The notes beneath the pieces are model-generated. The model was not told the DNA's origin. It did not search any database and saw only the letters and a program-made list of their open reading frames with translations. A program made the position numbers and the translations under genes. From Entrophospora sp. SA101 (Eukaryota > Glomeromycota > Glomeromycetes > Entrophosporales > Entrophosporaceae), in contig CAUDNR010000118.1 in assembly GCA_958430865.1 (NCBI GenBank), positions 23,605 to 40,638 on the forward strand: a stretch of DNA of 17,034 nucleotides, read 5' to 3'. This document shows positions 1-8,538 of this stretch, piece after piece (positions within the stretch are counted from its first letter, which is position 1; every line of letters starts with the position of its first letter).

Positions 1-1
1 A

Positions 2-291
2 TCAACAAATAGCATGGGTTAAAATTTTGTGTTCCCTCCTGTTAATTTTTGTGTTCCCAGAACGGTCTCTCCTGTTGGTAATGTCACATAATTTATTAAT
101 GAAAATAAATGAGTTACACAAAAAAGAAAATGACTGCCCCCTAGTAAACTGATAAAGTTCACCATGAACCAACCTTTCACTGTTACCTACTAAACCAGGC
201 CCCCAAAAGGTATTAAGATTTAACATCTGATATTCAAACATAGATAAAAAGTAAATGGTTATTGCCCATTGTAATAATCCAAGGAAACCAC
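2..291 (-). other. Unrecognised minus-strand open frame, possibly a gene or transposon fragment
   Basis: Read on the minus strand, one frame is open from about 291 to the TGA at 2-4, with its first ATG at 241. Upstream of that ATG the frame continues through a hydrophobic stretch rich in Gly, Leu and Ile before meeting a TGA, so the ATG may not be the true start, or this may be an exon or a broken piece. The downstream part contains WGPGLVGNSERLVHGEL and ends in a basic segment, NTKINRREHK. The block is clearly less AT-rich than its surroundings, which favours past or present coding use. It lies 3' of the retrotransposon relic on the same strand and could belong to a neighbouring element, but I recognise no family. 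Confidence 0.3.
25..58. repeat. Two 12-bp direct repeats TTTTGTGTTCCC
   Basis: TTTTGTGTTCCC occurs at 25-36 and again at 47-58. The repeats lie inside the unrecognised minus-strand open frame, where they contribute the similar peptides NTKI and EHKI. They may be a small internal duplication. Confidence 0.5.
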
Positions 292-465
292 CTGATGTAA
301 TTCATGTTCTAAACCCTCAGAACCATTTTATAAGTTATTTGTATCTCTATTGAGACTACTAGAGGAATTATTTGTGGAATTTTTGTTGTATTTCTTTTTT
401 AATTTTTCTTTTTTAGTAATATTTAAAGAAATTTATAATTTAATCATTTTTTCACATCTGGATTT

Positions 466-1060
466 TCAAATGATTTTTAAATATATATTGTTCATAATGA
501 TAGATGTGATTTGAGTAGTGATTTTTGAGTTTGTGGTATAATTTTGTAATTTGTTGGTAATAAAAGAAGGAACAAAACCTTTGATCATGTCAATGAAAGT
601 GAAATTATTCAGATCATTGTCAACAGACCATATGGTACGAATAGGATAATTGATGTTGTTTTTGTTTTTATTATTATTATTATTATTGATTTGAGTGCAA
701 ATTTCTTCTTTTGTTTCATGACTGGTTTGTTGTACTTTCTGTCTGTTTTGAGGACAAGACCAGACATGATTGAAATTTTCTTTTTCATTGTGGCAGAGAA
801 GACAATCCCAATGTTTATATAAATCTAGTCTTCTTTTTTTAATATGCTCTAAAGTTAGGATTTCTTCTAGCATAAATTTGATTTTGGAGGTTTGCAATTG
901 GAATTGGGGAAGGATGTTTCATTAGAAATTTCATCATTATTCAATGAAAAAAAGTATTACTCCAGTCTATGTTGCATTCTTGATTTTTCTATTTCTATAT
1001 AAATTATACCATTTTGCAAAACCTTTATTTTATGAGGTATGTTTGATAAAATGTCATAGA
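466..1060 (-). pseudogene. C-terminal zinc-binding segment of the LINE-like relic
   Basis: Just downstream of the RNase H remnant on the minus strand, a piece containing KGFAKWYNLYRN (about 1040-1000) is followed, after a frame change near 900, by an ATG-initiated frame (897-466). That frame carries a C-x2-C...H-x3-C cluster, CLLCHNEKENFNHVWSCP (about 757-803), resembling the zf-RVT zinc-binding region that follows RNase H in non-LTR retrotransposons. An Asn-rich run encoded by an AAT microsatellite (plus strand about 669-688) lies after the cluster. The last 60 codons have no recognisable motif. Because the upstream part is broken, I treat this as part of a pseudogene, although this piece on its own is open for 143 codons. 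Confidence 0.6.
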
Positions 1061-1093
1061 TGAGTATCAATAATTATGTTTTTCCACTTTGGC

Positions 1094-1690
1094 TCATATA
1101 TGAGAGGATGTAGTGATAAAGGAAAGAATGAGGAGATTTAAAACATCTTTAGCAAGAGTATCCACTCTTTCATTATATATGTTTCCAGTATGTGTTTTTA
1201 TCATTCTAAATGATAATGTAATATTATTGATTCTGATAACATCATGTAATATTGACCAAAAGATGCAATTTTTTTCTTTAAATATACTACAAGGATATGT
1301 GTGGCATTGCTCCTTAAAAGATTTGTTAAATTGATCTATTGTTGATTTACTATCTGTGCAAATAGTAATCTTGGAGTCTTTAGGTGCAATTAATAAAACA
1401 GCTGTTACAGCAGCCATTTCAGCACATGTTGCAGAAGGCCATTTTTTTTTTTTATTGATGCTCCAAATTCCAATGGGGGAGAGCTTGGATGTGTTTGAAT
1501 ATAAACAATGCCCATTTTCATTGTTTCTTTATTTAGATCTATAAGCAATCCATCAGTATGAAACTCCAAATTTAAGGAAAGGCGTAATAAGCTTTGTTGT
1601 TGTAGTAATAAATCATGCAAAGGAGAAGATTTAATAAATCAAAAAATTAAATTTTCTTCTGTTATTGTATTTGGGAGTTCTACTGTTGTA
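1094..1690 (-). pseudogene. RNase H type I domain of the LINE-like relic, frameshifted
   Basis: All four acidic residues of an RNase H active site can be placed in order on the minus strand: Asp in HTDG (1552-1554), Glu in AEM (1418-1420), Asp in CTDSKS (1352-1354) and Asp in NERVDTLAKD (1160-1162). The first lies in a different frame from the other three. The shift falls in a run of 12 T on the plus strand (1442-1453), so a homopolymer sequencing error could explain it. An independent in-frame TGA at 1638-1640 interrupts the segment preceding the domain at a position where Trp would fit. In a live element this domain would remove RNA from RNA:DNA hybrids. Here it is a broken module of a retrotransposon and not a cellular RNase H. 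Confidence 0.75.
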
Positions 1691-2010
1691 TATGTCATTT
1701 GTTGTATATTAAATTTATAGTGATATTCTGCTCTTTGTTTTAATTCAAAAATAGTACATCATGTCTTATATCATTATTTATTTAATATATCACAAGTTTT
1801 ATTTTAAATTTGTATAGTTGGCTTGGTCTAAAGATCTCCTAAATTTTGGGCAAATTTTAAAAGTATAGAAGTCATTTTCTGTCCTATCTTTTAAAAAAAT
1901 AACTCTATTAGTTGATAGAATATGTATTTAGTTTTAATGTAATAAAGAGATTTTCTCAAAAAATTCTTTGTTGTAGAGTTCTACTCTTTTTTAAAACATG
2001 TAATTTACTA

Positions 2011-3040
2011 TGCTCATGAGAAATTTGAGCACTGGGATCATTGCTAAATTAGATTAGTTTTTGATTATAATTACTAAATTTAGACTAACACTCGACCATC
2101 ATATCTAAATTTGGCAGTAAAGAAAATAATTTTTTTAACCAAAATCACGTGAAACCCTTTTTTTAAAAAATTTTATTGCATTTTTGATGAATCACGAAAT
2201 CGCTTTTTTGAAATTTGAACACGTGGCGCAGCAATATGAGGTCTTTAGACCGAGCCAACCATAGAGATTTGCATTTTTCTATTTTTAGATCACGTGAATC
2301 CGTTATAGAAAGCGTTGTTTTATATATTTGATATAGGTCATATTAATATGAAATGGTCTTCAGATGCAATCCGGTATACGTTATACAAAGATCCGTTTAT
2401 TATTATTATTATGGAGAGTGGACTGTAATTCGATTATTAATTGTAAAGAATTTCTGCCCATCCCCAAAAAATCTTTTTAAAACAACATAATGAAATCTTC
2501 ATATGATGACTACAGTTAATCGTTTTTTAAACAGTGTAATGAATTAAATCTTTTCTTTTTATCTTTCGCTTAATTGAAAAAAATCAAAATACAAATAATA
2601 AATAACGTTGTAGGATAACATTTATAGCAATGGTAACAAGACGACCTCCGCGACTATTAAGTAATCATCAACCGTGCTTATTAGATATATATAACCCGAT
2701 CCTTTTCTCCTTGATGGCTTCTCAATTTCAATAGAAAAATAAGGATTAAAAATAATAAAACATAATAATTTTTTTGCCATATGATCTACTGTGTAACCGA
2801 ACTCTACCCTTAAGTTGGTTGAAATTCTACATCGTTTCTTACATTAATTTCAAAATCATAATACTGTAATAAATAGTAAAATGGTAAATAAATATAAAAA
2901 AAGAATAATAGTAATTATTATTATTAACATAGAAATATCATTGTGTACAACATATTAATGAACAATATTAAAAAAATTTGAAACAATATTATCTTCAAAA
3001 TGTTACACGTAGTATATAGAGATTCGCGTACGTGAAAATT
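2011..3040. other. AT-rich intergenic DNA upstream of gene A
   Basis: No convincing gene is visible here. Long A and T runs and short TTA/AAT microsatellites (for example about 2397-2412 and 2910-2930) dominate. Three CACGTG sites occur in the first third. A 34-codon ATG frame at 2630-2734 (plus) stands out for its higher GC content, but nothing else supports it. Confidence 0.6.
2146..2296. promoter_or_regulatory. Cluster of three CACGTG palindromes
   Basis: CACGTG occurs at 2146-2151, 2220-2225 and 2291-2296, two of them within TCACGTGAA. This hexamer is the E-box core bound by bHLH proteins such as fungal Cbf1. Three copies in 151 bp of very AT-rich DNA is more than expected by chance. The nearest gene start is gene A, about 860 bp downstream, so the target is uncertain; the sites might equally have served the retroelement. 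Confidence 0.35.
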
Positions 3041-3044
3041 TTCT

Positions 3045-3050
3045 TATAAA
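3045..3050 (+). promoter_or_regulatory. Candidate TATA box of gene A
   Basis: TATAAA lies 114 bp before the gene A ATG, within TTATAAATGCTC. The paralogue has TTATAAATACTC 107 bp before its own ATG. The match between otherwise diverged upstream regions suggests a retained core promoter with a 5' leader of roughly 80 nt. In such AT-rich DNA a lone TATAAA means little; the conserved context carries the call. Confidence 0.45.
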
Positions 3051-3120
3051 TGCTCATGATGTTCAAATATTAAGATTAATATGATTTTCTTACGCACCTT
3101 TTGTCTTTCATGAAATAGTT

Positions 3121-3158
3121 ATAATTTTTGCTAGTGGTTTTTCCATTTATAAATAACA
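3121..3158 (+). promoter_or_regulatory. Conserved block directly upstream of the gene A start codon
   Basis: These 38 bp match 11714-11751 upstream of gene B at about 34 positions, including CCATTTATAAATA ending just before the ATG. This is closer than the first introns of the two genes, so the block may be constrained as 5' leader or promoter sequence. It also supports the chosen ATG in both genes. Confidence 0.5.
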
Positions 3159-6100
3159 ATGGCTGGAAAAAATTTTGGTTCAATAGCATTTTTAATACTT
3201 TTTTGTGTAGTTCTAAATAATCAACCTGCAAATTCTTATAATATTGCCACATATAATGATAATGAAGCTGGTCTTCATATATTTAATACATTATTTTATG
3301 GAGATGGATCCCTAGTTAATTATATGGTTAAACCTGTTAATGAAACATGTGTTGAACCAAAATTCTACATTAGAGTTATTTATGCTAATGGAACAACTGA
3401 AACTTCCACCCAGATATATTCAATACCTGAATTCAATTTTTGTAAGAACACAATAGGTCTGATGGGGCCTATGTTTACTCTAACAATAAATAATCTACGA
3501 CCAAAACATGCAATAATGATTTACATGAATTCTACTGATATAAATTCATCTGCCAATTATGGAATTTTGTTATCTATAAATGGAGAATTCATTAGGTAAA
3601 ATAATTCATCATGATTGATTAAAACAAAAATTAACTTTTTTTTTGATTAAACTAATTTATTGATATGATACAGCAAATTTTATATAGACAAATCAAGTTC
3701 TATTAATGGTATACCTGATGGTCCATGTATGCTTACAGAAAATGGAAATTTTGATGGGGAATTCTTGATGAGTAACTTCAAAACAAATTCAAATGATTAT
3801 CAATGGATCCATTTCAGTTCACCGTAATTATTGTTTTTTAATGAACTGATTAATTATAATAATTTAAATATAAATATATATTTAATAAATATTTTTAGAA
3901 ATGAAAATGGAGAAATAACCAAATTGAAAACTGGAATTATTACCCAAGCACCAATTGAATATGGAGATGTTATATTATATTCTTCACATTTTCCAGCTTT
4001 GGATAGTGGATTTGGACTTGTTATTGCTAACACAACAATTACTGAAAATAACAATAGCACAAAAAATATTAAACCAAATCAACCACCAATATCCATATAT
4101 GTTTCTTTGATATATCCTAACAAAGATGAAATAGTTGGGCCATTTTTGGTATACCAAACAACAGATATAAATTTATCAATTGATTATTTGCATTGTGCTT
4201 CAGCAATTACTAGTTCAAGATATATGTGTATTGTGAAATTAACTGTGAAAAATAAAAAACATAAGGCTTATTGGATGAAAATTTCATTTTTATCAGATGG
4301 GTAGGCTTTTATTCGATATATAATAACATAATTCTAGTATTATCTTAATTGATATTAATCTAATATTATTAGTGCTGTTACAGGAACTGAACCATTAGAA
4401 TTTAATCACATTCCAGATTTTACTGGTTCATACTTAACTATACTATTTTATGGAGGATTTTTATTTAATGTTATTTCACCAAGTGAAATATATAAAAATA
4501 AATATACAATCCATGGATATTTATTAGATAATAATTTGAAGATAAATTCAATTTTAGATCTGCCAAGCAATTTGACAGTCCCATCATTTAGTATTAGTAA
4601 ATCTTTAGGACCTCCAACACTCAATAGAAATTATGGAATATTTACCCAGAATAATACATTTATTGCAATTATACCGAATGAAAATGATAATAAAAATTGG
4701 CAATTAATCTCAACTGAAGTTTCCAAATTTCTACCAGATGGTAAAATATTTTTTATTATATTATACTTGTTATTAAAATATTAATGTCAGATTTAATATC
4801 TAATTTAATCATTTTAATTACTAGATAAAGGTTATAGCAACCCAAATATTGATTCAACTTATCCATCAATAAATGGAGTGATAGAAATAGGAAGTGAAGA
4901 AATCAATGTAACATACAATACACCAATAGTTCCATCTATTAACAATATTTCAATATATCAAATAAATAATAATGAACAAGTCATTTTGAGACAATCATTC
5001 CCAGCTGATTCCTCATATTGTACAATTAGTGATGATAAAAAAAGCTTAAATATTCGGGTATTAACAAGCACATTTAATCTTCCTAATACAAAATATTATG
5101 TAGTAGTTGAGGATGGTGCATTAAAATTATCTTCCACTGGCCAACCATTGATTGGAATTTATAAAAATATATGGAAATTTACTACAGGTAAAATATTAAT
5201 GGTTGTGTCTTTAAATAATAATAATAATTAATTAACAATTTGATTGTATTTTAAAGATAATGTGGCAATTAAATATTCAGGTAAAAAAAATTTTATTTTG
5301 GTTTAATTAACTAATCTTTATTTAATAATTAATTTTTTTATTAAAATTCTTTAGATTCAGCAAATAGCATCTTGAGGCTCAATGTAGAGGGAACAAATTT
5401 ATTTAATTTGGATTCAACAAATAGATCAGAATTTATTGGAAATTTAAAGAATGAATTAGCCAATTTAACACCAATCAATCCAACTCGTTTGAGTTTTATT
5501 AAAGATCAGATGGATTATACAACATCACCACCTACTTTATTGTTATCATATAAAATTACGAAACCTGATAATGAAGATTTACAGGAAATCAATGTTGCTC
5601 AAATCATAAGTAATTTAAATACATTAATTAATAATAAATTTATTACTGGGATATCAAGAAATAATTATACAAGTTTCATTGACGAGAATTATGGATTTAT
5701 TTTTACAAGTAATTAATTAATATGATGTTAATATTTATAAGATATTATGATTTAATATTAATTAAAAATAATATATTTAATAGGATATCTCTTTGAAGAG
5801 TATAAAATTCATTTAATAATCATTTCAACAATGATTGTAATTATTATATTGTTGATTTGGTATTCATATAAAAAATATCCAGAGGTAAATAATGATATAT
5901 TAATAAATGATATGATTATAAATTGTATATTAATAGTAATTAATAATTTTCAGGGTAATAATATTGTCATTTTGAAACTGTTTCTAATTCTTATTGACTT
6001 TATGTTGGATATTGCTTTTATATTCAATAATGGTAAAAATGTTCCACAACTATTTATACCAAGGTAATTTATTAATGACTTTTTTGATTTATTGTCTATA

Positions 6101-6788
6101 TAAGTGGTTAATATATTAATTCATTTTTAAAATTATTTTTTATTTAGTTTATTCATCTTGATATTGTCAGTTATATTTAATTCCATATCAAGCATTATCA
6201 TTGTTATTAATGAGATTAGTAATAATTATGAATTTTATGAGTGGTTTAAAAAATATGCTAATATTTTGGCAGTCTTTACAATAATCTCAAGTACAGAAAT
6301 TGATGCATTAGTAATATTATCATCAAAAGTGGCCGGTTTGAAGCCATTTTCTGCCCCATTTTCATCTAATTTTTTATCATTGATATTTTGGTGTAATTTA
6401 GCAAGTTTTTTAATTGAGGATATACCACAATTTATTATTCAGGTTAGTAACTTAAATTATAATCAACTTTTTGAATCATATAAATATTAACATTTTTATT
6501 ATTTTGATTTAGGTTATTTATAAAAACTCTATAATATCATATGACCTCATTCCATTTTTAACTTTGATAACTAGTTCAATTATTATTGCCAATAACATCA
6601 TTACCAGATTATATAATATAATAATAAATGTTAAGGATAATAAAGTATTGTCATCATCATCACCAATACAAGAAAAATCAACAGCAATTAGCATTGGAAG
6701 TATTGATGATGATGAAGATAGTAAAATTAAAGATAATACGAGTAAACTAATTAGAGAAAAAAGGATTATTTCAAGATATTCTGTATAA
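3159..6788 (+). CDS. Gene A: secreted-ectodomain, multi-pass membrane protein (11 exons, 959 aa)
   Basis: Exons: 3159-3595, 3674-3823, 3899-4300, 4373-4740, 4825-5187, 5257-5280, 5355-5708, 5784-5884, 5954-6063, 6148-6442, 6513-6788. All ten introns are GT...AG, 69-84 bp, and the joined frame is open to TAA. Residues 1-26 form a signal peptide (cleavage likely after ANS). Residues 27-700 are an ectodomain with more than ten N-x-S/T sequons. Residues about 466-573 resemble an SbsA/Big_5 Ig-like domain, ending YYVVVEDG...WKFTT. Residues about 582-699 may be SEA-like. About six membrane helices follow (about 710-727, 737-757, 770-790, 807-827, 846-870, 880-900), with Asp748, Asp752, Glu820, Asp822 and EDIPQ at 860-864. 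The tail has the acidic cluster DDDED. I recognise a style of protein expanded in Rhizophagus, but no named function; a surface receptor, adhesin or transporter are all possible. Exon structure is certain mainly because gene B shares every junction. Confidence 0.85.
5257..5280 (+). other. 24-nt microexon 6 of gene A
   Basis: This exon adds eight residues (NVAIKYS plus split Asp codons) between the Ig-like segment and the juxtamembrane segment. It is bounded by TTTTAAAG and GTAAAA, and an equivalent exon exists in gene B at 13856-13879. Both flanking introns are phase 1 and the length is divisible by three, so skipping would leave the frame intact. Confidence 0.75.
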
Positions 6789-6895
6789 AAAATCGATGTA
6801 CCATATTATTAAATGTATTATATTTTTAAAAAATAATCTCATTTATTAATAATGTTAAAATTGTTGATTCTACAAATATTTAAACCGATAAAATG
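6789..6895 (+). other. 3' flank of gene A shared with gene B
   Basis: The first 110 bp or so after the stop align with 15422-15535 downstream of gene B, including ATTATTAAATGTATTATATTT and TTAAAATTGTT. The similarity fades near 6890, which marks the right edge of the duplicated unit. This stretch probably contains the 3' untranslated region; a GATAAA at 6888-6893 occupies the place of the AATAAA seen in gene B. Confidence 0.5.
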
Positions 6896-6986
6896 GTTAA
6901 CAAACATAAACCACATCTTGCAGTGACTAATTAACAGTTAAATTTTACGAGGCGAAAAAAACAAATAAACAATTATCAATTTTTCT

Positions 6987-7319
6987 TTAATCGATACAAC
7001 TCTCGAATCTTCCAGAAACAAAAGACCTACGAACAAGAGTCGGAATTTAGACTCTATTACTATTACATACATGCTCGGTAAACTGACCAGCATATTGTTT
7101 AAACCAGTCAGTTTGGTGTGAAGCTTGTTAAGCGGACTGATATTTGCGCAATGGCTTTTCAATTGCTCCATGTATCTCTTTGTTGTATTTTAAACAATAA
7201 TTCATTAAAACAAACATTTTATTAATAATAAAATAACATGGTACCTTTGCAAATTGAATTTGTGCTAAAAGGATTCCTAAACCACTATGTAAAATAGAAT
7301 TTTGCTCCATCTGCTCCAT
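6987..7319 (-). CDS. Possible small three-exon gene (73 aa), function unknown
   Basis: On the minus strand, three open pieces join in frame with plausible splice sites: 7319-7245 from ATG, 7177-7071, and 7026-6987 ending in TAA. The introns are 67 and 44 bp; the second has an ideal GTATGT donor and a TAG acceptor, while the first ends in AAG. The product would begin MEQMEQNSILHSG and continue with a Leu/Lys-rich, probably helical segment around LNKLHTKLTGLNNMLVSLPS. The middle exon has far higher GC content than the surrounding DNA, which supports coding. Another short exon could lie upstream (an ATG near 7388 followed by a 41-bp GT...AG interval). The second intron is shorter than the others in this window. 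I recognise no family; a small helical complex subunit would fit, but that is a guess. Confidence 0.35.
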
Positions 7320-7716
7320 CTGTCTCAACTATTTCGTTCATATCATCAACTTTCATTTTGGGAAGTTACCCAATGAATATTCATCTCCAACGTCAATGAA
7401 GTTATGAAAAATATACATTTATTTACAACGTCAAATAGAATAAAACTTTTTTTTTCAAAAAAACTTTCTGGGTAAAATTCTACCACACAGAAAGTAAAAC
7501 ATTCACATTTAAAACATACTGGTTTGTAACTTGGCTAAATGTACAAAATTCTATTTTTCTATATATCATCGCTTAGATAAATAATAAATTAAAAACAATA
7601 CTTTGACCAAACTTTATACTAACAAAAAAAAAAGCATTCGCTCAACTTAAGAATGCTCGACTAATTTTTAATTTTACATGTAACGATATTTCTATTGGGA
7701 CACCACATAACTCTAC

Positions 7717-7824
7717 ATGGAACCCATAAAAATTTTTGTAACTGGAAATTTGATATGTAAAAAATTAACATTAGAACTTCTTAAGAATCATGAATTGGTT
7801 GATCGTGTAATAGATAGTAAATAG
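7717..7824 (+). pseudogene. Short frame resembling the start of a Rossmann-fold protein
   Basis: The 35-codon frame begins MEPIKIFVTGNLICKKL and continues with an ELLKNHELVDRVID-like helix and strand. The opening KIFVTG followed by a Leu-rich helix resembles the first beta-alpha unit of NAD(P)-dependent epimerases or short-chain reductases, but the Gly-x-x-Gly-x-x-Gly loop is not present. If it is related, it is a decayed fragment, since no further units follow. The resemblance rests on about 20 residues and could be chance. Confidence 0.2.
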
Positions 7825-8438
7825 TATATTGCATTTGTGGAAAATGTATTAGGTTAGATAAAGAATATGATCCTGATTTATGATTAAGGCATATAAATAA
7901 TAACAAATGTAAAGAAACAAGGAAAGGAAAACAGTCAATTACTAGTTTTTACCCGCAAATAATGCAAATAAAAAAACCTTACCAGAAATAACAAGACCCG
8001 TTACACGAATAGCTACAAAGTGAAAATCAAATTAAAATATTGCAAGATAACTCTTTTGTTAATGCTGACTATTTACGATCAAGTACGGTTTAACTTTTGT
8101 CACAATAATCCAGAGCTTTTCAATTAATTAGTTCACTAATTTACTTTGGTTCTTGCTTACTCTCTCTTTCTTGTATCAGCGAACCTGTAAGCGCACTTAA
8201 TGGTACCGATAATTGCAATAAATAAAGATGGCTCTTTTTACAAAGCTCAAGGCTTTTATAAAGTTTCTTTTTATTTATTGGTGACCTATTTATTTCAGTC
8301 GTTTACATTTGCTTATTTTTATTTGGCCAATTGCAAACTCGCTTTAGCTTATTTCCAAATCAAACCAAGTAGCTTGTTTAACAGCCTTAGATTTACAATA
8401 ACTATTTTATTACAATTAACCTTGGAAAACACTTCACT

Positions 8439-8530
8439 AAAGCAAATAACGTTAATAACTGTAGTTAACACTCATTAGTTACTCAGAATTAGTCCTAACT
8501 TTTACCTGCTTACCAAAGCAAATAACGTTA
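8439..8530. repeat. 16-bp direct repeat AAAGCAAATAACGTTA
   Basis: The 16-mer occurs at 8439-8454 and again at 8515-8530, 60 bp apart, just beyond the 3' end of the gag-like relic. The sequence between the copies has no feature I recognise. Confidence 0.6.
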
Positions 8531-8538
8531 CTAAACAT

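Larger units (their letters stand above)
389..2010 (-). mobile_element. 5'-truncated, broken non-LTR (LINE-like) retrotransposon tail
   Basis: On the minus strand, coding pieces occur in the order typical of the 3' part of a LINE-like polyprotein: a linker (about 2010-1690), an RNase H type I domain (about 1620-1094) and a C-terminal reverse-transcriptase-type zinc-binding segment (about 1060-466). An A-rich stretch on the minus strand (about 417-389) follows and could be the remains of the 3' tail. The reverse transcriptase and everything upstream of it are absent, as expected for 5' truncation during target-primed reverse transcription. Stops and frameshifts break the linker, for example around 1765-1775, at TGA 1638-1640 and in the run at 1442-1453. 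I infer a dead copy of a family that, to my knowledge, is common in Rhizophagus genomes. Confidence 0.7.
7320..8538. other. Intergenic DNA without a convincing gene
   Basis: AT-rich sequence with homopolymer A/T runs. A 35-codon frame at 7717-7824 (plus) is listed separately. A 92-codon frame at 8200-8478 (plus) has no recognisable motif and lies in low-complexity, T-rich DNA. A 16-bp direct repeat occurs near the right end. Confidence 0.5.

Noticed and set aside
668..690. AAT/TTA microsatellite as a functional repeat
   Set aside because: It is an ordinary microsatellite encoding an Asn run in the relic; similar short runs occur throughout the window.
1113..1544. Two plus-strand frames over the retroelement region
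   Set aside because: They are antisense shadows of the RNase H domain, whose four active-site residues show that the minus strand is the coding one.
2630..2734. A 34-codon plus-strand frame with higher GC content
   Set aside because: It is too short, has no splice partner I can support and no recognisable motif; mentioned only as a possible transcript under the CACGTG cluster.
3854..4060. A minus-strand 68-codon frame inside gene A
   Set aside because: It overlaps exon 3, which is supported by the paralogue; the reverse frame has no independent support.
6776..6788. C-terminal RYSV as a possible PDZ-binding motif
   Set aside because: The Ser is at the penultimate position and not at -2, so it does not match a class I ligand.
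8200..8478. A 92-codon plus-strand frame with hydrophobic composition
   Set aside because: It lies in T-rich low-complexity DNA, has no motif I recognise, and its hydrophobicity follows from the base composition.
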